A stretch of 64,000 nt of DNA from Paraburkholderia sp. Ac-20340 (GTDB lineage Bacteria > Pseudomonadota > Gammaproteobacteria > Burkholderiales > Burkholderiaceae), in assembly GCF_017104965.1 (NCBI RefSeq), contig NZ_JAAGPR010000014.1, forward strand, positions 62,001 through 126,000. Reading direction: 5' to 3'. The position numbers and the translations under genes were made by a program. The notes under the pieces are model-generated. The model was not told the origin of the DNA. It was given only the letters and a program-made list of their open reading frames with translations, and did not search any database. The stretch's first letter is position 1, and each line of letters begins with the position of its first letter. Of the stretch, positions 8,527 to 16,982 are shown piece after piece.

Positions 8527-9675
8527 TCAGATCAGCGAACCGCGCAGACCGTCGAGCACTTTGCGCACCGGCGCGGGCACGCCGTAGGCGTCGATGTCGG
8601 GCAGCGATACCCAGACCGTCTCGGCCTCCTGCGCGACCAGCTTGCCGCCCTTGCGGCCCAGCTCCGCCACACGCGGCTCGATATCGAGCTTGAAGTGCGT
8701 GAACGTATGCGTGAGCGGCGCGAGCGGCGAAACCGTTGCGACATCGGCGCCAAAACCTTCGGCGCGCGCAGCCAGCGCGGCTTCATCGGCCGCTTCGGGC
8801 AGGCTCCACAAACCGCCCCAGATACCCGAAGGCGGGCGCTTTTCCAGCATCACCGAATCGCCGTCCATCAACACGAGCATCCACGTCTGGCGCAGCGGCA
8901 CGGCCTTCTTCGGGCGCGACGCAGGCAACTGACGCTGACGGTTGGTCGTCTTCGCGACGCAATCGTCAGCGAACGGGCAGCGCTCGCAATCGGGCTTGCC
9001 GCGCGTGCACAGCGTTGCGCCCAGATCCATCAGGCCTTGCGTGTACGAACTCACATCGGCGTCGGTGGCGGCGGCGTCCGGCACGAGCGACTCGGCCAGC
9101 GTCCACATGCCGTTTTCCACGCGCTTTTCGCCCGGAAACCCTTCCACGCCGAACACGCGCGCCAGCACGCGCTTCACGTTGCCGTCGAGAATCGTCTCGC
9201 GCGCGCCGAACGCGAACGAGGCAATCGCCGCGGCAGTCGAGCGCCCGATGCCCGGGAGTTCCGCGAGTCCTTCGACGGTGCGCGGGAACTGGCCGCCGTG
9301 CTGCTCCGCCACCACCTGCGCGCAGCGATACAGATTGCGCGCACGCGTGTAGTAGCCGAGCCCGGCCCACAAGGCCATCACATCGTCGACGGGCGCATTG
9401 GCGAGCGCTTCGACGGTCGGAAAACGATCGAGAAAACGGGCGTAATACGGAATCACCGTGGAAACCTGCGTCTGCTGCAGCATGATTTCCGATAACCAGA
9501 TGCGATACGCGTCGCGCGTGTTCTGCCACGGCAGGTCGTGACGGCCGTGCTCGCGCTGCCAGGCGATCAGGCGCGGCGCGAAGCTGGCCAGCAGCGCGAC
9601 GGGGTAGGTGGACTTCAGCGCGGCCTGGCGCGCGGCGCTCGTGAGCGTGTCGGTGGATGCGGTCGAGAGATACAT
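8527..9675 (-). CDS. mutY: A/G-specific adenine DNA glycosylase
   Basis: A 382-residue MutY, which removes adenine mispaired with 8-oxoguanine. The helix-hairpin-helix ELPGIGRSTAAAI leads to the catalytic Asp in ILDGNVKRVLAR. The 4Fe-4S ligands are in CTRGKPDCERCPFADDC (C-x6-C-x2-C-x5-C). A C-terminal NUDIX-like domain (about 250-380, with SGIWGGLWSLPE) recognizes 8-oxoG. It lies 15 bp downstream of mutM on the same strand, so the two partners of the GO repair system probably form one transcript. Confidence 0.96.
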   Translation of the reverse strand: MYLSTASTDTLTSAARQAALKSTYPVALLASFAPRLIAWQREHGRHDLPWQNTRDAYRIWLSEIMLQQTQVSTVIPYYARFLDRFPTVEALANAPVDDVMALWAGLGYYTRARNLYRCAQVVAEQHGGQFPRTVEGLAELPGIGRSTAAAIASFAFGARETILDGNVKRVLARVFGVEGFPGEKRVENGMWTLAESLVPDAAATDADVSSYTQGLMDLGATLCTRGKPDCERCPFADDCVAKTTNRQRQLPASRPKKAVPLRQTWMLVLMDGDSVMLEKRPPSGIWGGLWSLPEAADEAALAARAEGFGADVATVSPLAPLTHTFTHFKLDIEPRVAELGRKGGKLVAQEAETVWVSLPDIDAYGVPAPVRKVLDGLRGSLI

Positions 9676-9690
9676 GTTGATGCGTGCCCG

Positions 9691-10521
9691 TCAGCGCTGG
9701 CAGCGCGGACAGAAATAAGTGGAGCGCTGGCCCTGCACGATCTGCTTGATCGGCGTGCCGCAAACGCGGCAAGGCTGGCCCGCGCGGTCATAAACGAAAT
9801 ATTCGAGCTGGAAATAGCCGCTCTCGCCGTTGCTGCCGACGAAGTCGCGCAGCGTGCTGCCGCCCTTCTCGATCGCCGATGCGAGCACGGCGCGCACGGC
9901 GTCCGCGAGCAGTTCATAGCGCGCGAGCGAGACGCGGCCCGCCGGCGTGGTCGGGCGAATGCCGGCGCGAAACAGACTCTCCGACGCGTAGATATTGCCC
10001 ACGCCCACCACGATATCGCCCGCAAGCAGCGCCTGCTTGACGGCAACCTTGCGCCCGCGCGTCTCGCGAAACAGCAGCGCGCCGTCGAAAGCGGGCGTGA
10101 ACGGCTCGATGCCCAGACCCGCGAGTAGCGGATGACCGAGCACGTCGCCCGCTTCGCGCGGATGCCAGAGCACGGCGCCGAAGCGGCGCGGGTCGCGGTA
10201 GCGCAGCGTGAAATCGTCGAATAGCCAGTCGACGTGATCGTGCTTTTCGGCCGCCGGCGGCTTTGGAAGATTACGTAACACCCGCAGCGTGCCAGTCATG
10301 CCAAGATGGACGATGAACCAGCCTTCGTCGACTTCGAACAGCAGATATTTGCCGCGCCGCCCCACGGAACGAATCGTGCGGCCGCGTAGCGTGCGGGCGA
10401 GCGTGGCGGGCACGGGCCAGCGTAGCGACGCGTTGCGCACGTCCACGCGCTCGACGCGGCGACCCGCGACCCACGGCTCGATGCCCCTGCGGGTGACTTC
10501 GACTTCTGGCAGTTCTGGCAT
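9691..10521 (-). CDS. mutM: Formamidopyrimidine-DNA glycosylase
   Basis: A 276-residue bifunctional glycosylase/AP lyase that excises 8-oxoguanine. The N terminus MPELPEVEVTRRG carries the catalytic Pro2 and Glu3. Lys of the beta-hairpin region and the DNA-binding H2TH domain (VGVGNIYASESLFRAGI) are in place, and the C-terminal zinc finger is intact (CRVCGTP...YFCPRC). It is the first gene of the mutM-mutY unit and is divergent from the TPR gene across about 150 bp. Confidence 0.97.
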   Translation of the reverse strand: MPELPEVEVTRRGIEPWVAGRRVERVDVRNASLRWPVPATLARTLRGRTIRSVGRRGKYLLFEVDEGWFIVHLGMTGTLRVLRNLPKPPAAEKHDHVDWLFDDFTLRYRDPRRFGAVLWHPREAGDVLGHPLLAGLGIEPFTPAFDGALLFRETRGRKVAVKQALLAGDIVVGVGNIYASESLFRAGIRPTTPAGRVSLARYELLADAVRAVLASAIEKGGSTLRDFVGSNGESGYFQLEYFVYDRAGQPCRVCGTPIKQIVQGQRSTYFCPRCQR

Positions 10522-10643
10522 GTCTGGCTGCTGGAGAAAGGCTGGTGAGATTGAGCTGGCACTAAAGCTTCAATAATGCGCGGATGGCGCCGGGCTGGTC
10601 TGCAACTTGCGTCATCGTCGTGCGCGTATTGTAGCCAGCGCGT

Positions 10644-10649
10644 TACAAT
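10644..10649 (+). promoter_or_regulatory. Candidate -10 element for the TPR-lolB transcript
   Basis: A TACAAT hexamer lies 25 bp upstream of the ATG at 10675 in the mutM-TPR divergent region. No convincing -35 was found. Confidence 0.35.
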
Positions 10650-10674
10650 CGACCGAAACATTCGACGGAATTCC

Positions 10675-12534
10675 ATGGAACTGTCTTTCGTAAAGCTGTT
10701 TGCGAAGCGCCTGCCTGGAGCAGCGCCGCGCCCGCGCAACACCTCGGCGCTACGTGCGTTCGGACCCCGTCGCCTGATCGGCGCAGCCGTGCTCGCAGCG
10801 TGGGCGTTGACCACTTCGAGCGCCTACGCGCAAGATCCGTCCCCCGACGCGGACGACACCTCCGTCACGATGCCGGATGCCTTCGGCCCCGCCACGGCGG
10901 ACGAGCAGAAGGATCTGCCGGGCGTCCCGCTCTCCAGCCAGATCGTCTTCCAGGTGCTCGCCGCCGAAGTCGCGTTGCAACGCGATCAACCGGCGCCGGC
11001 CTTCCAGACCTATCTGGCGCTCGCGCGCGACACGCATGATCCGCGCATGGCGCAGCGTGCGACGGAAATTGCGCTCGCCGCGCAAAGCCCGACCGACGCG
11101 CTCACCGCCGTGCAGCTCTGGCAACAGTACGCGCCCGATTCGGAGCGCGCGGCCCAGCTCGACGCCTCGCTGCTCGTACTCGGCGGCAAGCCCGCCGACG
11201 CGCAGCCGCTGCTCGCGCGCGAACTGGCCCGCGTGCCGGCCGACAGCCGCGGCCCGGCCATCCTTTCGCTGCAACTGCTGCTGTCGCGCGGCCCGAACCG
11301 CTCGGGTGGCCTGGACGTGCTCAAGTCGCTGCTCGCGAACGACATGAACCGCCCGGAAGCGCAGCTCGCGATCGGCCGTCAGCAACTGCTCGCCGACGAT
11401 GTGCCCGGCGCGCGCAAGTCGTTCGAACAGGCGCTCACGATCAAGCCCGACTATCTGCCGGCCGCGCTGATGCTCGCGCAGATGGGCCCGGAAGAGCGCA
11501 AGGAAGGCATCGCGTCGATCGAAAAATACGTGCAGGCCAATCCGAAGTCGCGTGACGGGCGCCTTGCGCTCGCGCAGACCTATCTGGCCTCGGATCGCCT
11601 CGACGACGCGCAGAAGCAGTTCGAGATTCTGCACAAGAACGACGCGAAGGATCTGATGCCGCTGATGGCGCTTTCGCTCATCAGCGTGCAGCAAAAGAAG
11701 TTCGACGACGCGAAGAAGTATCTGGTTCAGTACGCGCAGCAGGCGGAAAAGACGCCGGGCGCCGATCCTGGCCAGGCTTACATCTATCTGGCGCAGCTTT
11801 CCGTCGAGCAGAAGGACGACGCGGGCGCGCAGGCGTGGCTCAACAAGATCGGCCCGAGCAGCCAGCAGTACGTGCCCGCGCAAATCACGCGCGCACAGAT
11901 GCTCGACCGTCAGGGCAAGATCGACGATGCACGCCGTCAACTGGCCAGCATCCAGAGCGACGATCCGCGCGACCAGGCGCTGATCGCCCGCACGGACGCC
12001 GCCATCCTGTTCGACGCGAAGCGCTACCCGGAAGCCGAAGCCCGTCTGGCCAAGGCCACCGCCGATTTCCCGGATGATCCCGACCTGACCTACGACTACG
12101 CGATGTCCGCCGAAAAGAACGGCCATTACGAAGTCATGGAAGCGCAGTTGCGCAAGCTGATCAAGACGCAGCCGGATAACCCGCAGGCGTACAACGCGCT
12201 CGGTTATTCGCTGGCCGACCGCAACCAGCGCCTGCCGGAAGCGGACAAACTGGTCACGAAGGCTTCGGCGCTTGCCCCGGACGACGCGTTCATCATGGAC
12301 AGCGTGGGCTGGGTCAAGTACCGCATGGGCGATACCGCAGACGCCATCAAGGTGCTGCGCAAGGCTTACAGCCTGCAGCCGAACGCGGAAATCGGCGCGC
12401 ATCTGGGCGAAGTGCTCTGGAAGAACGGCGACCAGGACGCCGCGCGTCAGGCATGGCGCGAAGCGCACAAGCTCGAGCCCGACAACGACACGCTCCTGAA
12501 GACGCTCAAGCGCTTCCAGGTCAACGATCTTTGA
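10675..12534 (+). CDS. Exported tetratricopeptide repeat protein
   Basis: A 619-residue protein with an N-terminal basic then hydrophobic segment (about residues 22-47, ending SAYAQDP) that reads as a signal peptide, followed by many TPR units from about residue 100 to the end (for example the units around QLAIGRQQLLADDVPGARKSFEQAL and NALGYSLADRNQRLPEADKLV). TPR arrays are protein-binding scaffolds. Its position 10 bp before lolB suggests an envelope or lipoprotein-related role, but no substrate is evident. The start is chosen because the ATG directly precedes the signal peptide. Confidence 0.85.
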   Translation: MELSFVKLFAKRLPGAAPRPRNTSALRAFGPRRLIGAAVLAAWALTTSSAYAQDPSPDADDTSVTMPDAFGPATADEQKDLPGVPLSSQIVFQVLAAEVALQRDQPAPAFQTYLALARDTHDPRMAQRATEIALAAQSPTDALTAVQLWQQYAPDSERAAQLDASLLVLGGKPADAQPLLARELARVPADSRGPAILSLQLLLSRGPNRSGGLDVLKSLLANDMNRPEAQLAIGRQQLLADDVPGARKSFEQALTIKPDYLPAALMLAQMGPEERKEGIASIEKYVQANPKSRDGRLALAQTYLASDRLDDAQKQFEILHKNDAKDLMPLMALSLISVQQKKFDDAKKYLVQYAQQAEKTPGADPGQAYIYLAQLSVEQKDDAGAQAWLNKIGPSSQQYVPAQITRAQMLDRQGKIDDARRQLASIQSDDPRDQALIARTDAAILFDAKRYPEAEARLAKATADFPDDPDLTYDYAMSAEKNGHYEVMEAQLRKLIKTQPDNPQAYNALGYSLADRNQRLPEADKLVTKASALAPDDAFIMDSVGWVKYRMGDTADAIKVLRKAYSLQPNAEIGAHLGEVLWKNGDQDAARQAWREAHKLEPDNDTLLKTLKRFQVNDL

Positions 12535-12544
12535 TCGATATCCG

Positions 12545-13204
12545 ATGGCTGAACTTCAACTGCATCAAGGCTCGCACTCTGGTCTGTCCGGGCGCCTGAT
12601 CCGGCGCCCGGCGCTGGCGCGGGGTGTTGCCGCCGCCGCCGCGCTGCTCGCCCTCGCGGGCTGCGCGACGCAAACGCCGCACCAGCCGTCCACCGCGCGC
12701 GCGACCACCTCGCTCACGACGCAGACGTCGCGCGCCTGGCACGGCCGCTTCGCGATCCAGTACAACGATCAGAACGGCCAGCAACGTAACGCCTACGGCA
12801 ATTTCGACTGGCGCGAAACCGACTCGACCGTCACGCTGCAACTGCTCAATCCGCTTGGGCAAACGCTGGCGATCGTGACGTCGGCGCCGGGCCAGGCCAC
12901 GCTGGAACTGCCGAACAAGCAGCCGCTGACCGCCGATAACACCAGCACGCTGATGCAGCAGGCGCTGGGCTTCGCGCTGCCGGTGGAAGGATTGCGCTAC
13001 TGGCTGCAGCCGTCGGCGGCACCGGATTCGCGCGCTCATACGACGCCCGATCCGCAGAATCCGCAGCGCCTCTCGAAGATCGAGCAGGATGGCTGGACCA
13101 TCGACTATCTCGCTTACGCGGACGCGCCGGCCACCGGCGTCAAACGCGTGAACCTCACGCGCGAAGATCCGCCGCTGCAGATCAAGCTCGTGATCGATCA
13201 GTAA
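12545..13204 (+). CDS. lolB: Outer-membrane lipoprotein insertase LolB
   Basis: A 219-residue lipoprotein. The lipobox LALAGC places the lipidated Cys at residue 40 after a long N-terminal extension. LolB receives lipoproteins from LolA and inserts them in the outer membrane. The mature domain starts with the family-typical WHGRFAIQY and NGQQRNAYGNFDWRE and includes the PLGQTLAIV segment. It is followed, as in E. coli and other proteobacteria, by ispE, tRNA and prs, which supports the assignment. The 129-bp gap before ispE contains CCAGG-spaced repeats. Confidence 0.92.
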   Translation: MAELQLHQGSHSGLSGRLIRRPALARGVAAAAALLALAGCATQTPHQPSTARATTSLTTQTSRAWHGRFAIQYNDQNGQQRNAYGNFDWRETDSTVTLQLLNPLGQTLAIVTSAPGQATLELPNKQPLTADNTSTLMQQALGFALPVEGLRYWLQPSAAPDSRAHTTPDPQNPQRLSKIEQDGWTIDYLAYADAPATGVKRVNLTREDPPLQIKLVIDQ

Positions 13205-13216
13205 CGCACACGCACA

Positions 13217-13256
13217 CCCAGGCGTAATCCAGATAACCCAGGTAAATCCAGGAATG
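13217..13256. repeat. CCAGG-spaced short repeats between lolB and ispE
   Basis: Four CCAG(G) words separated by 5-8 bp AT-containing spacers occur in 40 bp. A similar array occurs downstream of ctpA (60918-60948). No function is apparent. Confidence 0.4.
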
Positions 13257-13333
13257 CGCCCGGCACGCGCCGCACGCCTCTCTCGCCGGCCCGGCGCAGG
13301 CGTCGAAGCGCGCGAAGCCGGGCACCAGGCATC

Positions 13334-14236
13334 ATGACCGAAACTCAAGACTCGCTGCGCGGCTGCCTCGCGCCCGCGAAACTCAATCTCTTCCTGCACA
13401 TCACGGGCCGCCGCCCGGATGGCTATCACAATCTCCAGACCGTATTCCAGTTGCTCGACTGGGGCGATACGCTGCATTTCACGCGTCGTCAGGACGGCCG
13501 CATCACGCGCACGACGGAAGTCGACGGCGTGCCCGCCGAAACCGATCTCACGGTGCGCGCCGCGACCTTACTCAAGCAGCACACGGGCACCCAGGAAGGC
13601 GTCGAAATCGACATCGAGAAACGCCTGCCGATGGGCGCGGGTCTCGGTGGCGGCAGCTCGGACGCGGCGACCACGCTGCTCGCGCTCAACCGTCTGTGGA
13701 AACTGAATCTGCCGCGCGAAACCCTGCAGGCGCTCGCCCTGAAGCTGGGTGCGGATGTGCCCTTTTTCGTGTTCGGCAAGAACGCGTTCGCCGAAGGCGT
13801 GGGCGAAGCGCTACAGGCGGTAGAATTGCCGGCACGCCACTTTCTGGTGGTTACGCCGCAGGCGCATGTCCCCACCGCCGAAATTTTCTCGGAAAAGCAG
13901 TTGACAAGGGACACACAGCACTGCACAATAGCATTCTTTCTTGCACAGCAAGCAACGCAGCAGGGATGGCCAGATAGTTTCGGTCATAACGATATGCAAG
14001 CGGTTGTCGCAGGAAAATACGCGGAAGTAGCGCAAGTGCTGCGATGGTTTGATGATGTATCAAACAGTGTCGCGCCAGCGCGGATGACCGGATCGGGTGC
14101 AAGCGTCTTCGCAGCATTCGCCAGTCGGAACGAAGCAGAATCGGCTCAGGCCAGACTGCTTGCGGAACAGCCGAACTGGAGAAGCGCAGTCACCTCGAGT
14201 CTGGACAAGCATCCACTCTTCACTTTCGCGTCATAG
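13334..14236 (+). CDS. ispE: 4-diphosphocytidyl-2-C-methyl-D-erythritol kinase
   Basis: A 300-residue GHMP kinase of the non-mevalonate isoprenoid pathway. The substrate-binding segment PAKLNLFLHITGRRPDGYHNLQTVF is at the N terminus, the ATP loop PMGAGLGGGSSDAA is near residue 100, and the C-terminal GHMP motif MTGSGASVFAAF is present. The 3' third of the gene is visibly richer in A/T than the 5' part, and it contains a good promoter (13901-13929) pointing at the downstream tRNA and prs. The order lolB-ispE-tRNA-prs is widespread. Confidence 0.96.
   Translation: MTETQDSLRGCLAPAKLNLFLHITGRRPDGYHNLQTVFQLLDWGDTLHFTRRQDGRITRTTEVDGVPAETDLTVRAATLLKQHTGTQEGVEIDIEKRLPMGAGLGGGSSDAATTLLALNRLWKLNLPRETLQALALKLGADVPFFVFGKNAFAEGVGEALQAVELPARHFLVVTPQAHVPTAEIFSEKQLTRDTQHCTIAFFLAQQATQQGWPDSFGHNDMQAVVAGKYAEVAQVLRWFDDVSNSVAPARMTGSGASVFAAFASRNEAESAQARLLAEQPNWRSAVTSSLDKHPLFTFAS
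13901..13929 (+). promoter_or_regulatory. Sigma-70-type promoter inside ispE
   Basis: TTGACA (13901-13906), a 17-bp spacer and CACAAT (13924-13929). It lies in the ispE coding sequence, about 360 bp before the mature tRNA-Gln, and would drive tRNA-Gln and prs. A perfect -35 with optimal spacing is unlikely by chance in such GC-rich sequence. Confidence 0.6.
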
Positions 14237-14286
14237 TTTTGCGTGACTGATCGTCCTACCGGTCAGTCAGGCTCGAAGTTGAGTGT

Positions 14287-14363
14287 AGGGGAGTCGCCAA
14301 GTTGGTTAAGGCACCGGATTTTGATTCCGGCATGCGAGGGTTCGAGTCCTTCCTCCCCTGCCA
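14287..14363 (+). tRNA. tRNA-Gln (anticodon TTG)
   Basis: A 77-nt cloverleaf. The acceptor stem AGGGGAG pairs with CTCCCCT, with discriminator G and encoded CCA. The anticodon stem is CCGGA/TCCGG around the loop TTTTGAT, giving anticodon TTG. The T arm contains GTTCGAGTC. It lies between ispE and prs, a common place for a Gln tRNA in betaproteobacteria. The first base pair is A-U, a weak pair typical of glutamine tRNAs. Confidence 0.97.
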
Positions 14364-14424
14364 AAAATTCTAAAGTAGTTCGCCCAAGTAGTTCCTCTCG
14401 CCCCCCCAAGTCCGCAGCAGGTGC

Positions 14425-15384
14425 ATGATGAGCAGCCATGACGGCCTGATGGTTTTTACTGGCAACGCAAATCCCGCGCTTGCACAGGAAGTCGTCAAGA
14501 CCCTCGGTATTCCCCTCGGTAAGGCTATGGTTAGCCGCTTCTCCGACGGTGAAATCCAGGTCGAAATCCAGGAAAACGTGCGCGGTAAGGACGTCTTCGT
14601 CCTTCAGTCGACCTGCGCACCGACCAACGATAACCTGATGGAACTGATGATCATGGTCGATGCGCTCAAGCGCGCATCTGCTGGCCGGATCACCGCAGCC
14701 ATCCCCTACTTCGGCTATGCCCGTCAAGACCGCCGCCCCCGTTCGGCGCGCGTCGCCATCTCGGCGAAGGTCGTGGCGAACATGCTGGAAATCGCGGGCG
14801 TCGAGCGGATCATCACGATGGATCTGCACGCTGACCAGATCCAGGGCTTCTTCGATATTCCCGTCGACAACATCTACGCTACGCCCGTGCTGCTCGGCGA
14901 TCTGCGCAAGCAGAACTACGAGAACCTGCTGGTCGTTTCGCCGGACGTCGGCGGCGTGGTGCGCGCCCGTGCGCTCGCCAAGCAGCTGGGTTGCGATCTC
15001 GCGATCATCGACAAGCGTCGTCCGAAGGCGAACGTCGCCGAAGTGATGAACATCATCGGTGAAGTCGAAGGCCGCACCTGCGTGATCATGGACGACATGG
15101 TCGACACCGCCGGCACGCTCTGCAAGGCAGCGCAAGTGCTGAAGGAACGCGGCGCCAAGCAGGTATTTGCTTACGCTACGCACCCGGTTCTCTCGGGTGG
15201 TGCAGGCGAGCGTATCGCTGCTTCGGCTCTGGACGAACTGGTCGTGACCGACACGATTCCGCTGGGCGCAGAAGCCCGTGCGTGCCCGAAGATCCGCGCG
15301 CTCACGAGCGCCGGTCTGCTGGCAGAAACGTTCTCGCGTATCCGTCGCGGCGACTCGGTGATGTCGCTGTTTGCGGAAAGCTAA
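14425..15384 (+). CDS. prs: Ribose-phosphate pyrophosphokinase
   Basis: A 319-residue class I PRPP synthase making 5-phosphoribosyl 1-pyrophosphate from ribose 5-phosphate and ATP, needed for nucleotides, histidine and tryptophan. The divalent-metal loop DLHADQIQGFFDIPVDN and the PRPP-binding loop VIMDDMVDTAGTL are intact, as is the flexible ATP loop YARQDRRPRSARVAIS. The gene begins with two consecutive ATGs; either could be used. It follows tRNA-Gln by 61 bp and is probably co-transcribed with it. Confidence 0.98.
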   Translation: MMSSHDGLMVFTGNANPALAQEVVKTLGIPLGKAMVSRFSDGEIQVEIQENVRGKDVFVLQSTCAPTNDNLMELMIMVDALKRASAGRITAAIPYFGYARQDRRPRSARVAISAKVVANMLEIAGVERIITMDLHADQIQGFFDIPVDNIYATPVLLGDLRKQNYENLLVVSPDVGGVVRARALAKQLGCDLAIIDKRRPKANVAEVMNIIGEVEGRTCVIMDDMVDTAGTLCKAAQVLKERGAKQVFAYATHPVLSGGAGERIAASALDELVVTDTIPLGAEARACPKIRALTSAGLLAETFSRIRRGDSVMSLFAES

Positions 15385-15395
15385 AAAGATTGGCG

Positions 15396-15431
15396 CGAAG
15401 GCGCGGCATTCGCAAGGATGCCGCGCCTTCG
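15396..15431 (+). terminator. 14-bp perfect hairpin after prs
   Basis: Arms 15396-15409 and 15418-15431 pair over 14 bp with an 8-nt loop. No T run follows, so it may be a 3'-stabilizer or work with the second hairpin at 15473-15513. Confidence 0.5.
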
Positions 15432-15472
15432 TGTAATCAGCGCAAGCGGACGAAGGTTTGCGCTGCATCGTC

Positions 15473-15513
15473 GGGGGCCTTCTGGCAAATCGCCGAAAGG
15501 ACCCCGTTTTATT
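15473..15513 (+). terminator. Terminator-like hairpin between prs and rplY
   Basis: GGGG-CCTT pairs with AAGG-A-CCCC (one bulge) and is followed by GTTTTATTT. It could terminate prs transcripts or act as an attenuating leader of rplY, which starts 41 bp later. Confidence 0.5.
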
Positions 15514-15553
15514 TACTGCCTGGTCGCGGGCAGTGCATTGAAAAGAGAACACC

Positions 15554-16156
15554 ATGAAAGTCATCGCTTTCGAGCGTAACCTGCAAGGTACGGGTGCGAG
15601 CCGCCGCCTGCGCATCGCTGGCAAGACCCCTGGCATCGTTTACGGTGTCGGCGCTGAGCCGGAACTGATCGAAGTCGATCACAACGCGCTGTGGCACGCC
15701 CTGAAGAAAGAAGCTTTCCACTCGTCGATCCTCGAGCTCGAAGTGGCAGGCAAGTCGCAACAAGTTCTGCTGCGCGACGTGCAATACCACCCGTTCCGTC
15801 AGCTCGTGCTGCACGTGGACTTCCAGCGCGTTGACCCGAGCAAGAAGATCCACACGAAGGTGCCGCTGCACTTCCTGAACCAGGAAACCAACCCGGCTGT
15901 GAAGACGGGTGGCGCGATCATCTCGCACGTTCTGGCTGAAATCGAAGTTCAGTGCCTCCCGGCCCAACTGCCGGAGTTCCTCGAAGTCGACCTGGCCAAG
16001 ATTGAAGCCGGCCAGTCGCTGCACGCCAAGGACATCACCCTGCCCGCAGGCGTGACGCTGGTTCAGCACGTTGAAGTCGAAAACCCGGTCGTCGCTTCGG
16101 CACCGGTTCCGGCTGGCGCGCAAGCTGCTGCTGAAGGCGAAGCTGCTGCTGAGTAA
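15554..16156 (+). CDS. rplY: 50S ribosomal protein L25 (CTC type)
   Basis: A 200-residue long-form bL25, the 5S rRNA-binding protein of the large subunit with the extra C-terminal beta domain of general stress protein CTC. The N-terminal domain starts MKVIAFERNLQGTGASRRLR, and the Ala/Glu-rich tail ends AAEGEAAAE. A purine-rich Shine-Dalgarno (AAGAGAAC) precedes the ATG. The pair rplY-pth after prs is common in betaproteobacteria. Codon use is strongly biased, as expected for a ribosomal protein. Confidence 0.97.
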   Translation: MKVIAFERNLQGTGASRRLRIAGKTPGIVYGVGAEPELIEVDHNALWHALKKEAFHSSILELEVAGKSQQVLLRDVQYHPFRQLVLHVDFQRVDPSKKIHTKVPLHFLNQETNPAVKTGGAIISHVLAEIEVQCLPAQLPEFLEVDLAKIEAGQSLHAKDITLPAGVTLVQHVEVENPVVASAPVPAGAQAAAEGEAAAE

Positions 16157-16209
16157 TCAGCCGGCAACAGCCGATCCTCTCGATCCGTTTGCATAAAACG
16201 GTCGAAGTG

Positions 16210-16242
16210 ACCCGCCGCGGTTCGCCCCGGCGGGTTTTTTTT
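16210..16242 (+). terminator. Intrinsic terminator after rplY
   Basis: ACCCGCCG pairs with CGGCGGGT (16210-16217, 16228-16235) and an eight-T run follows. A textbook factor-independent terminator. Confidence 0.92.
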
Positions 16243-16311
16243 CGCACTCTTTTCGACTCTTCCGTACACTTGCGAATCCATTAAGCGATTTACGCAGGCG
16301 GAACACCCAAC

Positions 16312-16914
16312 ATGATCAGGTTGATCGTCGGGCTCGGCAATCCGGGCGCCGAATACACGGCGACGCGCCACAACGCGGGCTTCTGGCTCGTGGACCAGCT
16401 CGCGCGCGAAGCCGGCACGACGCTGCGCGACGAGCGCCGCTTCCACGGCCATTACGCAAAAGCGCGCCTCTACGGCGAGGAAGTGCATCTGCTCGAGCCG
16501 CAGACCTATATGAACCGCTCGGGCCAGTCGGTCGTCGCGGTGGCGAACTTCTTCAAGATCCTGCCCGATGAAATCCTCGTCGCGCATGACGAACTCGATC
16601 TGTCGCCCGGCACCGTCAAGCTCAAGCTCGGCGGCGGCAGCGGCGGCCACAACGGCCTGAAGGACATTTCCGCGCATCTGTCGACGCAGAATTACTGGCG
16701 TCTGCGCATCGGCATCGGCCATCCGCGCGACCTGATTCCCGAAGGCGCACGCGCCGGCGCGAAGCCCGATGTGGCGAATTTCGTGCTGAAGCCGCCGCGC
16801 CGCGAGGAGCAGGACGTGATCGATGCGTCGATCGAGCGCTCGCTCGCCATCATGCCCACCTTCGTCAAGGGCGAAACCGAACGCGCTGTGATGCTGCTGC
16901 ATCGCAACGGCTGA
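16312..16914 (+). CDS. pth: Peptidyl-tRNA hydrolase
   Basis: A 200-residue bacterial Pth that recycles peptidyl-tRNA dropped from ribosomes. The active-site region GLGNPGAEYTATRHNAGFW carries the catalytic His, and the second family block (HDELDLSPGTVKLKLGGGSGGHNGLKDI) is intact. It lies alone after the rplY terminator; hisC follows after 68 bp. Confidence 0.97.
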   Translation: MIRLIVGLGNPGAEYTATRHNAGFWLVDQLAREAGTTLRDERRFHGHYAKARLYGEEVHLLEPQTYMNRSGQSVVAVANFFKILPDEILVAHDELDLSPGTVKLKLGGGSGGHNGLKDISAHLSTQNYWRLRIGIGHPRDLIPEGARAGAKPDVANFVLKPPRREEQDVIDASIERSLAIMPTFVKGETERAVMLLHRNG

Positions 16915-16982
16915 TTTTCGCGCGCGGCACAGCCGACCAGGCGGCCGCGCGCCGCTGGTCAATTCGAAGCAAGGAGAGCGTC

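Noticed and set aside
10750..12468. 572-codon minus-strand frame opposite the TPR gene
   Set aside because: Arg/Leu/Val/Gly-rich shadow without any recognisable domain; the plus-strand TPR protein explains the region.
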